A stretch of 64,000 nt of DNA from Kitasatospora sp. NBC_00374 (GTDB lineage: Bacteria; Actinomycetota; Actinomycetes; Streptomycetales; Streptomycetaceae). Positions 1 through 8,784 of the stretch are shown here, one piece after another. The notes under the pieces were generated by a model, which was not told the origin of the DNA, ran no database searches, and was given only the letters and a program-made list of their open reading frames with translations. The position numbers and the translations under genes are program-made. Numbering within the stretch: the first letter of the stretch is position 1; every line of letters starts with the position of its first letter. The stretch lies in contig NZ_CP107964.1 of the NCBI RefSeq assembly GCF_041434935.1, forward strand, positions 5,749,001 through 5,813,000. Direction: 5' to 3'.

Positions 1-2
1 TG

Positions 3-1202
3 GCACCGGAACAGCAGGAGTCGGTGCGTCTCGCGCTGACCGAGAAGGTCGCGGTGCTGACCGGCGGTCCGGGCTGCGGCAAGTCGTTCACGGTGAAGTC
101 GATCGTGACGCTGGCGCTGGCCAAGCGGGCGAAGGTGGTGCTGGCGGCGCCGACCGGGCGGGCGGCGAAGCGGCTGGCGGAGCTGACGGGGGCGGAGGCG
201 TCGACCGTGCACCGGTTGCTGGAGCTGCGGCCGGGCGGCGACGCGGCGTACGACCGGGACCGGCCGCTGGACGCGGACCTGGTGGTGGTGGACGAGGCGT
301 CGATGCTGGATCTGATCCTGGCCAACAAGCTGGTGAAGGCGGTGGCGCCGGGGGCGCATCTGCTGTTCGTGGGGGATGTGGACCAGTTGCCCTCGGTGGG
401 GGCCGGGGAGGTGCTGCGGGACATGCTGGCGCCCGGCAGCCCGGTGCCGTCGGTACGGCTGACCAGGATCTTCCGGCAGGCCCAGCAGTCGGGGGTGGTG
501 ACCAACGCGCACCGGATCAACGAGGGGCTGCCCCCGGTGACGGAGGGGCTGTCGGACTTCTTCCTGTTCGTGGAGGACGACACCGAGCGGGCGGCCGGCC
601 TGACGGTGGACGTGGTGGCGCGGCGGATCCCGCAGAAGTTCGGTCTGGACCCGCGCCGGGACGTCCAGGTGCTGGCGCCGATGCACCGCGGTCCGGCCGG
701 TGCGGGGAATCTGAACACGCTGTTGCAGGCGGCCGTCACGCCGGCGCGGGAGGGGCTGCCGGAGCGGAGGTTCGGCGGGCGGACGTTCCGGGTGGGGGAC
801 AAGGTGACCCAGATTCGGAACAACTACGAGAAGGGGCAGAACGGCGTCTTCAACGGCACGGTGGGGGTGGTGACCTCGCTGAGCGTGGACGATCAGCGAC
901 TGACGGTCCTGACCGACGAGGACGAGGAGGTGCCGTACGACTTCGACGAGCTGGACGAGCTGGCGCACGCGTACGCGGTGACCATCCACCGTTCGCAGGG
1001 CAGCGAGTACCCGGCGGTGGTGATTCCCGTCACTACCTCGGCCTGGACGATGCTGCAGCGGAATCTGCTCTACACCGCCGTGACGCGGGCGAAGCGACTC
1101 GTTGTGCTCGTCGGGTCGCGGAAGGCGATCGGGCAGGCCGTCAGGGCCGTCAGCGCAGGTCGGCGGCATTCGGCCCTGGATCACCGGCTGGCAACTGGAT
1201 GA
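3..1202 (+). CDS. recD2: RecD-like ATP-dependent DNA helicase (5' end outside window)
   Basis: C-terminal about 400 residues of a superfamily 1 DNA helicase of the RecD/TraA type. The reading frame is open to the left edge, so the gene starts outside the window; an internal GTG at 24 is probably not the true start. Visible motifs in order: Walker A GGPGCGKS just after the window start, Walker B VVVDEASM near residue 95, the motif-V region TIHRSQGSEYP, and the arginine-finger motif YTAVTRAKRLVVLVG near the C-terminus. RecD2-type proteins are 5'-3' helicases that act without RecBC. The downstream citrate synthase gene lies about 225 bp away on the same strand and probably has its own promoter. 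The family is clear; the recD2 symbol is an inference because the N-terminal domain cannot be seen. Confidence 0.85.
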   Translation, partial: APEQQESVRLALTEKVAVLTGGPGCGKSFTVKSIVTLALAKRAKVVLAAPTGRAAKRLAELTGAEASTVHRLLELRPGGDAAYDRDRPLDADLVVVDEASMLDLILANKLVKAVAPGAHLLFVGDVDQLPSVGAGEVLRDMLAPGSPVPSVRLTRIFRQAQQSGVVTNAHRINEGLPPVTEGLSDFFLFVEDDTERAAGLTVDVVARRIPQKFGLDPRRDVQVLAPMHRGPAGAGNLNTLLQAAVTPAREGLPERRFGGRTFRVGDKVTQIRNNYEKGQNGVFNGTVGVVTSLSVDDQRLTVLTDEDEEVPYDFDELDELAHAYAVTIHRSQGSEYPAVVIPVTTSAWTMLQRNLLYTAVTRAKRLVVLVGSRKAIGQAVRAVSAGRRHSALDHRLATG

Positions 1203-1427
1203 TCGGCCAAGGGTCCGCTACGGTCGGAGGTTGTCTTGACGTGAAGAGATTTAGGGCGGAACCTGGTCAGGTGCCGATCTTGTCCGGTTCATACCGGCTG
1301 CGGCGAGAGCTTTTGTAGGACGGGCCCCTTTCCGGCCCACCCCGAGTGCGCGGCCATCCTCCGGATGGGGGATCGTAGAGACGGTCAGGGCACTCGGAAG
1401 AGGATTCATTTCGTCGGTGAGGAAGAC

Positions 1428-2717
1428 GTGAGCGACAAATCGGTAGTACTGCGGTACCAGGACGACGAGTTCGAGTACCCCGTCGTCGAGAGCACTGCGG
1501 GCAACGCCGGCTTCGACATCTCGAAGCTGCTCCCGCAGACCGGTCTGGTCACCCTGGACAACGGCTTCGGCAACACCGCGGCGTACAAGTCGGCGATCAC
1601 CTTCGTCGACGGTGACAACGGCATCCTGCGCTACCGCGGCTACCCGATCGAGCAGCTCGCCGAGCGCGGCAACTTCGCCGAGACCGCGTACCTGCTGATC
1701 AACGGCGAGCTGCCGACCGCCGACCAGCTTGCGACCTTCTCCAACGAGGTCACCCAGCACACCCTGCTGCACGAGGACGTCAAGCGCTTCTACCAGGGCT
1801 TCCCCCGGGACGCGCACCCGATGGCGATGCTGTCCTCGGTGGTCGGCGCGCTGTCGACGTTCTACCCGGAGAGCCACAACCCGTTCGACGCGGCCCAGCG
1901 CCACCTGTCGACGGTCCGGCTGCTGGCGAAGCTGCCGACCATCGCGGCGTACGCGTACAAGAAGGCGATGGGCCAGCCTTTCGTCTACCCGCGCAACGAC
2001 CTGAGCTACGTGGAGAACTTCCTCCGGATGACCTTCGCGGTCCCGGCCGAGGACTACGAGCTCAACCCGGTGATCGTCAACGCGCTGGACAAGCTGCTGA
2101 TCCTGCACGCGGACCACGAGCAGAACTGCTCGACCTCCACGGTGCGTCTGGTCGGTTCCAGCCACGCGAACCTGTTCGCCTCGGTCTCGGCCGGTATCTC
2201 CGCCCTGTGGGGCCCGCTGCACGGCGGCGCCAACCAGGCCGTGCTGGAGATGCTGGACCAGATCAAGAAGGACGGCGGCGACGTCGACGCCTTCATCCGC
2301 AAGGTCAAGAACCGCGAGGACGGCGTGAAGCTCATGGGCTTCGGTCACCGCGTGTACAAGGCCTTCGACCCGCGCGCCGCGCTGGTCAAGGAGCTGGCGC
2401 ACGAGGTCCTCGGTCAGCTCGGCAAGTCCGACGAGCTGCTGGACATCGCGCTCAAGCTGGAGGAGCACGCGCTCAGCGACGACTTCTTCGTCTCGCGCAA
2501 GCTCTACCCGAACGTGGACTTCTACACCGGCCTGATCTACCGCGCCATGGGCTTCCCGACCAGCATGTTCACCGTGCTGTTCGCGCTCGGCCGGCTGCCG
2601 GGCTGGATCGCCCACTGGCACGAGATGATCAACGACCCGGGCAGCCGGATCGGCCGTCCGCGGCAGATCTACACCGGCACCGCGATCCGCGACTACGTGC
2701 CCGTCGAGGCCCGCTGA
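1428..2717 (+). CDS. gltA: Citrate synthase
   Basis: 429-residue type II-like citrate synthase, the entry enzyme of the TCA cycle (oxaloacetate plus acetyl-CoA to citrate). I chose the GTG at 1428 because GAGGAAG lies just upstream and the protein then starts MSDKSVVLRY, the usual length for actinobacterial enzymes; the frame is open further upstream to 1365. Active-site segments are present: the His in LHGGANQAVLEML, the His in MGFGHRVYKAFDPRA and the Asp in PNVDFYTG. The C-terminal CoA-binding stretch GWIAHWHEMI also fits. The gene is followed at once by a strong hairpin, so it is probably monocistronic. Confidence 0.96.
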   Translation: MSDKSVVLRYQDDEFEYPVVESTAGNAGFDISKLLPQTGLVTLDNGFGNTAAYKSAITFVDGDNGILRYRGYPIEQLAERGNFAETAYLLINGELPTADQLATFSNEVTQHTLLHEDVKRFYQGFPRDAHPMAMLSSVVGALSTFYPESHNPFDAAQRHLSTVRLLAKLPTIAAYAYKKAMGQPFVYPRNDLSYVENFLRMTFAVPAEDYELNPVIVNALDKLLILHADHEQNCSTSTVRLVGSSHANLFASVSAGISALWGPLHGGANQAVLEMLDQIKKDGGDVDAFIRKVKNREDGVKLMGFGHRVYKAFDPRAALVKELAHEVLGQLGKSDELLDIALKLEEHALSDDFFVSRKLYPNVDFYTGLIYRAMGFPTSMFTVLFALGRLPGWIAHWHEMINDPGSRIGRPRQIYTGTAIRDYVPVEAR

Positions 2718-2733
2718 CCCCGGCACCGCGCGA

Positions 2734-2769
2734 GAGAGGGCCCGGCTGCACTGGCAGCCGGGCCCTCTC
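2734..2769 (+). terminator. Transcription terminator of gltA
   Basis: Perfect 15-bp inverted repeat with left arm GAGAGGGCCCGGCTG (2734-2748), loop CACTGG and the matching right arm at 2755-2769. It begins 16 bp after the gltA stop. There is no U-run, as is common in actinobacteria. Confidence 0.85.
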
Positions 2770-2899
2770 GCCGTACCCGGACGGATTCTGGCCGTCCGTG
2801 GCGCGGAAACTGCGCGCACGACGCCCGGGAGCGTCCGTGACCCGGAAACGGCCGCTCAAAGCGTCCCGGGCCAGGCTGCACCCCGGCGTCGTGCGCCAA

Positions 2900-2921
2900 G
2901 GCCGTCGACCAGTCGACGGCC
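2900..2921. promoter_or_regulatory. Inverted repeat, 10-bp arms
   Basis: GGCCGTCGAC and its exact complement GTCGACGGCC are separated by 2 bp (CA). The near-continuous dyad looks more like a protein-binding site than a terminator, but the reader is unknown. Confidence 0.4.
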
Positions 2922-3025
2922 GTCCCGGGGCCCGCCGGAGCCCCGTCGGCGGCAGAGGCCGAGGGCGGTGACATTGCCGTTCCACCGTCGCCGCGCCGAA
3001 AGCTGCCGCGCTGTACAAGGTAAGA

Positions 3026-3049
3026 CGTAACTGGGGGCGCAAAGTTACG
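3026..3049. promoter_or_regulatory. Inverted repeat CGTAACT/AGTTACG
   Basis: 7-bp arms separated by 10 bp. The arms are AT-richer than the surroundings, and the repeat lies about 220 bp upstream of the SDR start. It could be an operator or part of a promoter; no regulator gene adjoins it. Confidence 0.35.
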
Positions 3050-3267
3050 GGTAGGGGGTGTGAGTTGGCTCTCTCCACGCTCCGTGTGCGCCTCGTGCCA
3101 CCCCCGAACCTCCGGTCCCGGAGCCCATACCACACCGAACGCCCGGCGCGCTGCGTCACCCTCCCCGCAGTCATCGCAACCCAGCGTGATAGGAATCGTC
3201 TCATTCCGGACGGACCGCTCCGCATGTGCGGCGGGAGTGGTGGACCGGGCAGGGAGGGAGTGCGCAG

Positions 3268-3987
3268 ATGGCCAGGAACGTCGTTGTGACCGGTGGCGGC
3301 ACCGGTATCGGGTACGAGGTGGCGCGCAGGTTCGCCCAGGCCGGTGAGCGGGTGGTGATCGTCGGGCGGCGGCGGGCGGTGCTGGAACGGGCCGCGGTCG
3401 AGCTGGGCGACAACGTGACCCCGCTGGTCTGCGACCTCGCCGACCCGGACGCCGTCGAGGCCGCCCTGGCGGGGCTGCCCGACCGGATCGACGTCCTGGT
3501 GAACAACGCCGGCAGCCGGGAGACCGTGATCGGCGCCGGGCCGCATGCGGTGCTGGCCCGCTGGCGCGGCGACTTCGAACGCAACGTGCTGACCGTGGTG
3601 ATGCTCACCGAGGCGATCCGGGACCGGCTCACCCCGGGCTCAGGCCGGGTGGTCACCGTCAGCTCCATCGCAGCGCTGCGCGGCGCGGGCTCCTTCGGGG
3701 CCGCCAAGGCCTCGCTGCACGCCTGGAACCACTTCCTGGCCGCCCAGCTCGGGCCCTCGGGGATCACCGCCAACATCGTGGCCCCGGGCACCGTCTCGGG
3801 AACCGAGTTCTTCGGACCCCGGCTGGACGAGGCCGAGGTCTCCCGGCGGGCCGCCCGGACCCTGGTCGGCCGGATCGGCGAGTCTGGCGAGGTCGCCGCA
3901 GCCGTCTACTTCCTGGCTTCCCCGGACGCCGGGTTCATCACCGGCGAGATCCTGCACTGCAACGGCGGCGAGCTGCTCGGGCGGTGA
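3268..3987 (+). CDS. SDR-family oxidoreductase-like protein (catalytic Tyr replaced)
   Basis: 239-residue classical short-chain dehydrogenase fold. The start ATG 3268 follows GGGAGGGAG. The nucleotide-binding motif TGGGTGIG lies at residues 7-14, the NNAG motif near residue 90 and the active-site Ser in VVTVSSIAAL. The catalytic YxxxK reads FGAAK (codon TTC): Lys is kept but Tyr is Phe. The C-terminal NIVAPGTV and GEILHCNGGELL segments are typical of FabG-like SDRs. Without the Tyr hydroxyl, normal ketone/alcohol reduction should be impaired, so the protein may be a binding or regulatory paralogue or use different chemistry. It appears monocistronic and converges on copA. Confidence 0.85.
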   Translation: MARNVVVTGGGTGIGYEVARRFAQAGERVVIVGRRRAVLERAAVELGDNVTPLVCDLADPDAVEAALAGLPDRIDVLVNNAGSRETVIGAGPHAVLARWRGDFERNVLTVVMLTEAIRDRLTPGSGRVVTVSSIAALRGAGSFGAAKASLHAWNHFLAAQLGPSGITANIVAPGTVSGTEFFGPRLDEAEVSRRAARTLVGRIGESGEVAAAVYFLASPDAGFITGEILHCNGGELLGR

Positions 3988-4025
3988 TCCGCCCGAGCGG
4001 CCCGGCCGCTCGTCGTACCCCGGGC

Positions 4026-6296
4026 TCAGCCGGCGTCGAAGCTGCGCAGCCGCAGGCTGTTGGTGACCACGAAGACCGAGGAGAAGGCCATCGTGGCGCC
4101 GGCCACCACCGGGTTGAGAAGCCCGGCGGCGGCCAGCGGGATCGCGGCGACGTTGTAGGCGAAGGCCCAGAACAGGTTGCCCTTGATGGTGGCCAGGGTC
4201 CGGCGGGAGAGCCGGATCGCGTCCGCCGCGGAGCGCAGGTCGCCCCGGACGAGGGTCAGGTCGCCGGCCTCGATCGCCGCGTCCGTCCCGGTGCCCATGG
4301 CCAGTCCCAGGTCGGCCTGGGCCAGCGCGGCGGCGTCGTTGACCCCGTCGCCGACCATCGCCACCGAGCGGCCCTCGGCCTGCAGCCGCTTGACCGCGGC
4401 CACCTTCTGCTCCGGCAGCACCTCGGCCAGCACGTCCTCGGGGGCGATGCCCACCTCGGCCGCCACCGACTCGGCCACCGCGCGGTTGTCGCCGGTCAGC
4501 AGCACCGGGCGAAGGCCGAGTGCGCGCAGCTCGGCGACCGCCCGGGCGCTGGTCGGCTTCACCGTGTCGGACACCTCCAGGACCGCCCGCGCGGCGCCGT
4601 CCCAGCCGACCGCCACCGCCGTCCGGCCGGCCGCCTCGGCCCGCCGCTTGGCCTCCGCCAGTGCGGGCGGCAGGTGCTGGGCCCGGTCGGCGAGCAGGGC
4701 CTCGTGGCCGGCCAGCACGGTGTGCCCGTCCACCACGCCCCGTACGCCGCGGCCGGGGATGTTCTCGAAGTCGGTGACGGCGGGCAGCGCGCCCAGCCGG
4801 TCGGCGGCCGCGCCGGCCACGGCGGCCGCTATCGGGTGCTCCGAGGCGTGCTCCAGCGCGCCCGCCAGCCGGAGGGCCTCCTGCTCGGTGGTGCCCTCGG
4901 CGGTGTGCACCGCCACCAGCGCCATCCGGCCGGTGGTCACGGTGCCGGTCTTGTCGAGCACGATGGTGTCCACCCGGCGGGTGGTCTCCAGTACCTCGGG
5001 ACCCTTGATCAGGATGCCCAGCTGGGCGCCCCTGCCGGTGCCGACCATCAGGGCGGTGGGGGTGGCCAGACCGAGGGCGCAGGGGCAGGCGATGATCAGA
5101 ACGGCCACGGCGGCGGTGAAGGCCCCGGTGGGGCCGCTGCCCGCCAGCAGCCATCCGACCAGGGTGCCCAGGGCGATCAGGATGACCACCGGGACGAACA
5201 CCGCGGAGATCCGGTCGGCCAGCCGCTGGGCGGCGGCCTTGCCGTTCTGCGCCTCCTCGACCAGCTTCGCCATCCGGGCCAGCCGGGTGTCGGCGCCGAC
5301 CCGGGTGGCCTCGACGACCAGCCGTCCGCCGGCGTTGACGGTCGCGCCGGTGACCGGGTCGCCGGGCGCGACCTCGACCGGGACGGACTCGCCGGTGAGC
5401 ATCGAGGCGTCCACGGCCGAGGTGCCCTCGACCACGGTGCCGTCGGTGGCGATCTTCTCGCCGGGCCGGACCACGAAGCGGGCGCCGACCGTGAGCCGCG
5501 AGACCGGCAGCCGGACCTCGCGGCCGTCCTGGAGGACCGAGACGTCCTTGGCGCCCAGGTCCAGCAGGGCGTGCAGGGCGGCGCCGGCCCGGCGCTTGGA
5601 GCGGGCCTCGAGCCAGCGGCCGAGCAGGATCAGGACGGTGACGGCGGCGGCGGTCTCCAGATAGAGGGTGCTGGAGGCGTCCGTCCCGCCGACCGCCAGG
5701 GTGAAGCCGTGGCGCATGCCGGGCATCCCGGCATGGCCGAGGAACAGGGCCCAGACCGACCAGCCGAAGGCGGCGAGCGTGCCCAGGGAGACCAGCGTGT
5801 CCATGGTGGCCGCGCCGTGCTTGAGGTTGGTCCAGGCGGCGCGGTGGAAGGGCAGGCCGCCGTGGACGACGACCGGGCCGGTCAGGGCGAAGGCCAGCCA
5901 CTGCCAGTTGTCGAACTGCAGGGCGGGGACCATCGAGAGCAGTACCACCGGGACGGTGAGGACCGCGCTGATCAGCAGCCGCTCGCGCTGAGGGTCGGGC
6001 TCCGTGGCCGGCTGTTCGGGCCCGGCGGGCTGCGCGGGGGGCTCCGGGGGCGCGGGGAGCTCGGCGGTGTAGCCGGTCCGCTCGACCGTCGCGATCAGGT
6101 CGGCCACGCTCACGCCGGAGCCGAACGCGACCCGGGCCCGCTCGGTGGCGTAGTTCACCGTGGCCTCGACGCCGTCCATCCGGTTGAGCTTCTTCTCGAT
6201 CCGGGCCGCGCAGGAGGCGCAGGTCATCCCGCCGATCGACAGTTCCACCCGCTCGGTGACGGCCGCGGTGGGTTCTATGCCTTGGGTGGTGCTCAT
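4026..6296 (-). CDS. copA: Copper-translocating P1B-type ATPase
   Basis: 756-residue heavy-metal P-type ATPase that exports Cu(I) across the cytoplasmic membrane. An N-terminal heavy-metal-associated domain has GMTCASCAARIEKK near residue 20. The membrane metal site is CPC in IIACPCALGLATP, the phosphorylated Asp is in DKTGTVTTG, the P1B-specific SEHPIAAAV is present, and the hinge is GDGVNDAAALAQADLG. These motifs assign the Cu(I) (P1B-1) group. It lies 74 bp downstream of copZ on the same strand, so both are probably read from the CsoR-controlled promoter at about 6650. Confidence 0.95.
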   Translation of the reverse strand: MSTTQGIEPTAAVTERVELSIGGMTCASCAARIEKKLNRMDGVEATVNYATERARVAFGSGVSVADLIATVERTGYTAELPAPPEPPAQPAGPEQPATEPDPQRERLLISAVLTVPVVLLSMVPALQFDNWQWLAFALTGPVVVHGGLPFHRAAWTNLKHGAATMDTLVSLGTLAAFGWSVWALFLGHAGMPGMRHGFTLAVGGTDASSTLYLETAAAVTVLILLGRWLEARSKRRAGAALHALLDLGAKDVSVLQDGREVRLPVSRLTVGARFVVRPGEKIATDGTVVEGTSAVDASMLTGESVPVEVAPGDPVTGATVNAGGRLVVEATRVGADTRLARMAKLVEEAQNGKAAAQRLADRISAVFVPVVILIALGTLVGWLLAGSGPTGAFTAAVAVLIIACPCALGLATPTALMVGTGRGAQLGILIKGPEVLETTRRVDTIVLDKTGTVTTGRMALVAVHTAEGTTEQEALRLAGALEHASEHPIAAAVAGAAADRLGALPAVTDFENIPGRGVRGVVDGHTVLAGHEALLADRAQHLPPALAEAKRRAEAAGRTAVAVGWDGAARAVLEVSDTVKPTSARAVAELRALGLRPVLLTGDNRAVAESVAAEVGIAPEDVLAEVLPEQKVAAVKRLQAEGRSVAMVGDGVNDAAALAQADLGLAMGTGTDAAIEAGDLTLVRGDLRSAADAIRLSRRTLATIKGNLFWAFAYNVAAIPLAAAGLLNPVVAGATMAFSSVFVVTNSLRLRSFDAG

Positions 6297-6370
6297 GGCT
6301 GAGTCAGCTCCTATCGGAGAGCGTAGGCGGAGGCGGCCGGGTTGTCGTCGGGCCGCCCCCGCGCCGGGGC

Positions 6371-6589
6371 TCAGGCCGCCCGGCCGACCAGCGCGAATCC
6401 GGCCTCGTCGACGGCGGCCCGGATCTGGTCGTCGGTGAGCGGAGCGGAGGTGGACACGGTCACCGTGCCGGCCTTGGCGTCGGCCGCGACCTCGGTGACG
6501 CCGGGCAGCGCGGAGACCTCGGCGCTGATCGACTTCTCGCAGTGGCCGCAGCTCATGCCGGTGACGGTGTAGGTGGTGGTGCTGGACAC
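6371..6589 (-). CDS. copZ: Copper chaperone CopZ (heavy-metal-associated domain)
   Basis: 72-residue single heavy-metal-associated domain with the Cu(I)-binding motif GMSCGHCEKS near residue 11. It is expected to carry Cu(I) in the cytoplasm and hand it to CopA. I chose GTG 6589 because GGAGG lies 5 bp upstream. It is the first gene of a copZ-copA unit and sits 64 bp downstream of a CsoR-like operator. Confidence 0.93.
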   Translation of the reverse strand: MSSTTTYTVTGMSCGHCEKSISAEVSALPGVTEVAADAKAGTVTVSTSAPLTDDQIRAAVDEAGFALVGRAA

Positions 6590-6653
6590 GTGGACCTCCG
6601 GGAGTAGGGCGGCGCAGGCGGCTGCCCGCGGGTCTGACTGCTCACACAACACC

Positions 6654-6670
6654 ATACCCCCCAGGGGTAT
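6654..6670. promoter_or_regulatory. CsoR-type copper operator
   Basis: ATACCCC-CCA-GGGGTAT, a perfect 7-bp dyad in the copZ promoter region. It fits the TACCC-n-GGGTA operator described for the Cu(I)-sensing repressor CsoR of Streptomyces. CsoR would release on copper and induce copZ-copA. No csoR gene lies in the window, so the repressor must be encoded elsewhere. Confidence 0.85.
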
Positions 6671-6880
6671 TTCCGGGCGGGCTGGTGGATGTGGCCTGGA
6701 TCGCAGCATGGCTGCCGATCGTCGCCGGACCGGCGGCGGATCGCGGCGATTCGCCCGTTCTGGTGGCCTTTGGGGTGTTCTTCCGTCCTGCCCGGGCGGC
6801 AGGACGCATGCCGGGCCCGGGCGGCGGGGCGCCCGGTGGCGCGCGACGCGAGGGGCCGTGCTGTCCGATATGTTCGAAAG

Positions 6881-8086
6881 GTGTCCTGGAAGAGCAGAAG
6901 CCGGTCGGCGCTGCCCAGGGCCGGCGGGGTGCCGCCGGCCCGCCGCCGCAGCGCGCTGCTCGCCACCGACCTGCAGGACCTCTCGTTCCGGCGCCGCGCC
7001 GCCCCCGCCGTCCTCGCCATGCTGGTGATCTCGCTCGCGGACTTCCTCTCCGGCAAGGACCGCTACCTGGTCCCGCTGATGGTGGTCGTGCCGTCCATCG
7101 CCGGGCTCACCCTGCGGCCGCTGGAGCTGCTGCTGGTCTGCGCCGCCGGGCTCGTCCCGCTGGTCTGGCTCAGCTACTACGACCAGGTCACGGACCTGTC
7201 CGACGGGCGCTTCCTGTTCGGCGCGCTGGTCAGCTATGTCGCGCTCACCCTGTTCAGTGCGTGGGTGGCGGGGCTGCGGATGCGCCGGGCGGCCGCGTTC
7301 GCCGCCGTCAGCTCGGTCGCCGAGGCGGCCCAGCGGGCACTGCTGCGCCAGCCCGGCCCGACCGTGGGCCCGCTGCGGCTGGCGGTGCGCTACGTCTCGG
7401 CGGCCGACGCGGCCCGGATCGGCGGGGACCTCTACTCCGCCCTGGAGACGCCGTGCGGCGTCCGGGTGCTGGTCGGCGACGTGCGGGGCAAGGGCCTGGG
7501 CGCGGTGCAGACGGCTGCCGTGGTGCTGGGCGCGTTCCGCGAGGCGGCGTACGACGAGCGGGCGCTCGCGGCGGTCGCGGCCCGGATCGAGGCGAGCGTG
7601 GAGCGGCATGCGCCGGACGGTGAGTTCACCACCGCGCTGTTCGCCGAGTTCGGTGAGCCGGACCTGGTCGAGCTGCTGCACTTCGGGCACGTGCCGCCGA
7701 TCCAGGTCAGCCGGGAGGGCACGGTGACGGTTCTGGAGGCCGACGACCCGTGGGTGCCGCTCGGGCTCGGCAGTCTGGCGGTCGGGGAGCCGACCGCCAT
7801 GCGGGTGCCGTTCGGTGCGGACGACGTGCTGGTGCTCTGCACCGACGGGGTGGTCGAGGCCAGGCACCACCGGACCGGGGACTTCTATCCGCTGGCCGAG
7901 CGGATCGGCCCGCTGGTGCGGGGGGCCGCGCGGTCACCGGCCGAGCTGGAGTCGGCGGTCGGGCGGGTCTACGCGGACCTGCTGGTGCACACCGGCGGCG
8001 AACTGGGCGACGACGCGCTGCTGCTGCTGATCAGCCGCACCGAGCCGGACGCGTCCCGGGCCCATCTGGTCGGCCGGCCCGGCTGA
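6881..8086 (+). CDS. Membrane-anchored PP2C/SpoIIE-type Ser/Thr phosphatase
   Basis: About 401 residues. The N-terminal third has three or four hydrophobic segments (for example APAVLAMLVISLADFL, YLVPLMVVVPSIAGLTL and GALVSYVALTLFSAW). A cytoplasmic SpoIIE/RsbU-like phosphatase domain follows, with metal-binding GGDLYSA and GDVRGKGLGA, then LHFGHVPP, CTDGVVEARH and GDDALLLLI. Such proteins dephosphorylate anti-anti-sigma factors in partner-switching systems. The frame is open upstream to 6689; GTG 6881 is the best guess, but its ribosome binding site is weak. No sensory PAS/GAF domain and no anti-sigma partner is visible nearby. Confidence 0.85.
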   Translation: MSWKSRSRSALPRAGGVPPARRRSALLATDLQDLSFRRRAAPAVLAMLVISLADFLSGKDRYLVPLMVVVPSIAGLTLRPLELLLVCAAGLVPLVWLSYYDQVTDLSDGRFLFGALVSYVALTLFSAWVAGLRMRRAAAFAAVSSVAEAAQRALLRQPGPTVGPLRLAVRYVSAADAARIGGDLYSALETPCGVRVLVGDVRGKGLGAVQTAAVVLGAFREAAYDERALAAVAARIEASVERHAPDGEFTTALFAEFGEPDLVELLHFGHVPPIQVSREGTVTVLEADDPWVPLGLGSLAVGEPTAMRVPFGADDVLVLCTDGVVEARHHRTGDFYPLAERIGPLVRGAARSPAELESAVGRVYADLLVHTGGELGDDALLLLISRTEPDASRAHLVGRPG

Positions 8087-8131
8087 CCGCGGCCCGGGGC
8101 CGGGCGGGTGGCTCACGGCGCGGTCGGCGGC

Positions 8132-8767
8132 TCACGGCGTGGCGACCACCTCGGCCAGGGCGCGCAGGATGAGCGCGGTCGAGGTCGCCCCCGGGTCCTG
8201 GTGCCCGACGCTGCGCGGGCCGAGGTAGGAGGCGCGGCCCTTGCGGGCCTGCAGCGGGACGGTGTCGCGCATGCCCTGCTCGGCGGCGCGGGCGGCGGAC
8301 TCGGCCGCGGCCGGAAGGCCCAGGCCCTGGTCCGCGGCCTCGCGGCAGGCGGCCGCGGCCGGCGCGAGGGCGTCCACCATGGTCTTGTCGCCCGGCATCG
8401 CCCCGCCGAGTCCCTGCACCGCGGCCAGCGCGGCTTCCAGAGCCCCGGCCAGGTCGGCGACGGTCGCCGTGGGGGCGGGGAGCGCCGCGCCGATCGCCCG
8501 GAAGGCCGTGCCGTAGAGCGGTCCGGAGGCGCCGCCGACCGTGGAGATCAGCGTGCGGCCGGCCACACGGAACAGGTCGCCGGGCCCGGTCGGCGGCGGG
8601 CCGGCGCCAGGCAGTCCGACGGCCGTGAAGCCGCGGCGCAGGTTGCTGCCGTGGTCGCCGTCGCCGATGGCGGCGTCCAGGGCCGTCAGCTCGCTCTCGT
8701 GCCGTTCGACGGCGCTCGCGGCGGCGCGCAGCCAGGCGGCGGCGACGGCGGTGTCGAGGGTGTCCAT
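8132..8767 (-). CDS. dhaL: Dihydroxyacetone kinase subunit DhaL
   Basis: 211-residue ADP-binding subunit of the PTS-type dihydroxyacetone kinase. The nucleotide/Mg-binding segment DAAIGDGDHGSNL lies near residue 31, and GGASGPLYGT and the C-terminal GHQDPGATSTALIL are typical. It passes phosphate from DhaM to dihydroxyacetone held on DhaK. It starts 17 bp after the dhaK stop, so the two are one operon. Confidence 0.95.
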   Translation of the reverse strand: MDTLDTAVAAAWLRAAASAVERHESELTALDAAIGDGDHGSNLRRGFTAVGLPGAGPPPTGPGDLFRVAGRTLISTVGGASGPLYGTAFRAIGAALPAPTATVADLAGALEAALAAVQGLGGAMPGDKTMVDALAPAAAACREAADQGLGLPAAAESAARAAEQGMRDTVPLQARKGRASYLGPRSVGHQDPGATSTALILRALAEVVATP

Positions 8768-8784
8768 CCGGCGGGCTCCCGGGG

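Larger units (their letters stand above)
2770..3267. other. Intergenic region between gltA and SDR gene
   Basis: About 500 bp without a convincing gene. A reverse-strand open frame spans much of it (2693-3133) but shows no family resemblance and no good start. The stretch holds two inverted repeats, listed separately (2900-2921 and 3026-3049), which make a regulatory role likely. Confidence 0.5.

Noticed and set aside
1236..1265. TTGACG upstream of gltA as a promoter
   Set aside because: No acceptable -10 at the right distance.
2693..3133. Reverse-strand open frame in the gltA-SDR gap
   Set aside because: No family match, no ribosome binding site and it overlaps the gltA terminator.
3640..5901. 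Long open frame overlapping copA and the SDR gene
   Set aside because: Low-complexity Arg/Gly/Pro peptide in the wrong frame of two confident genes.
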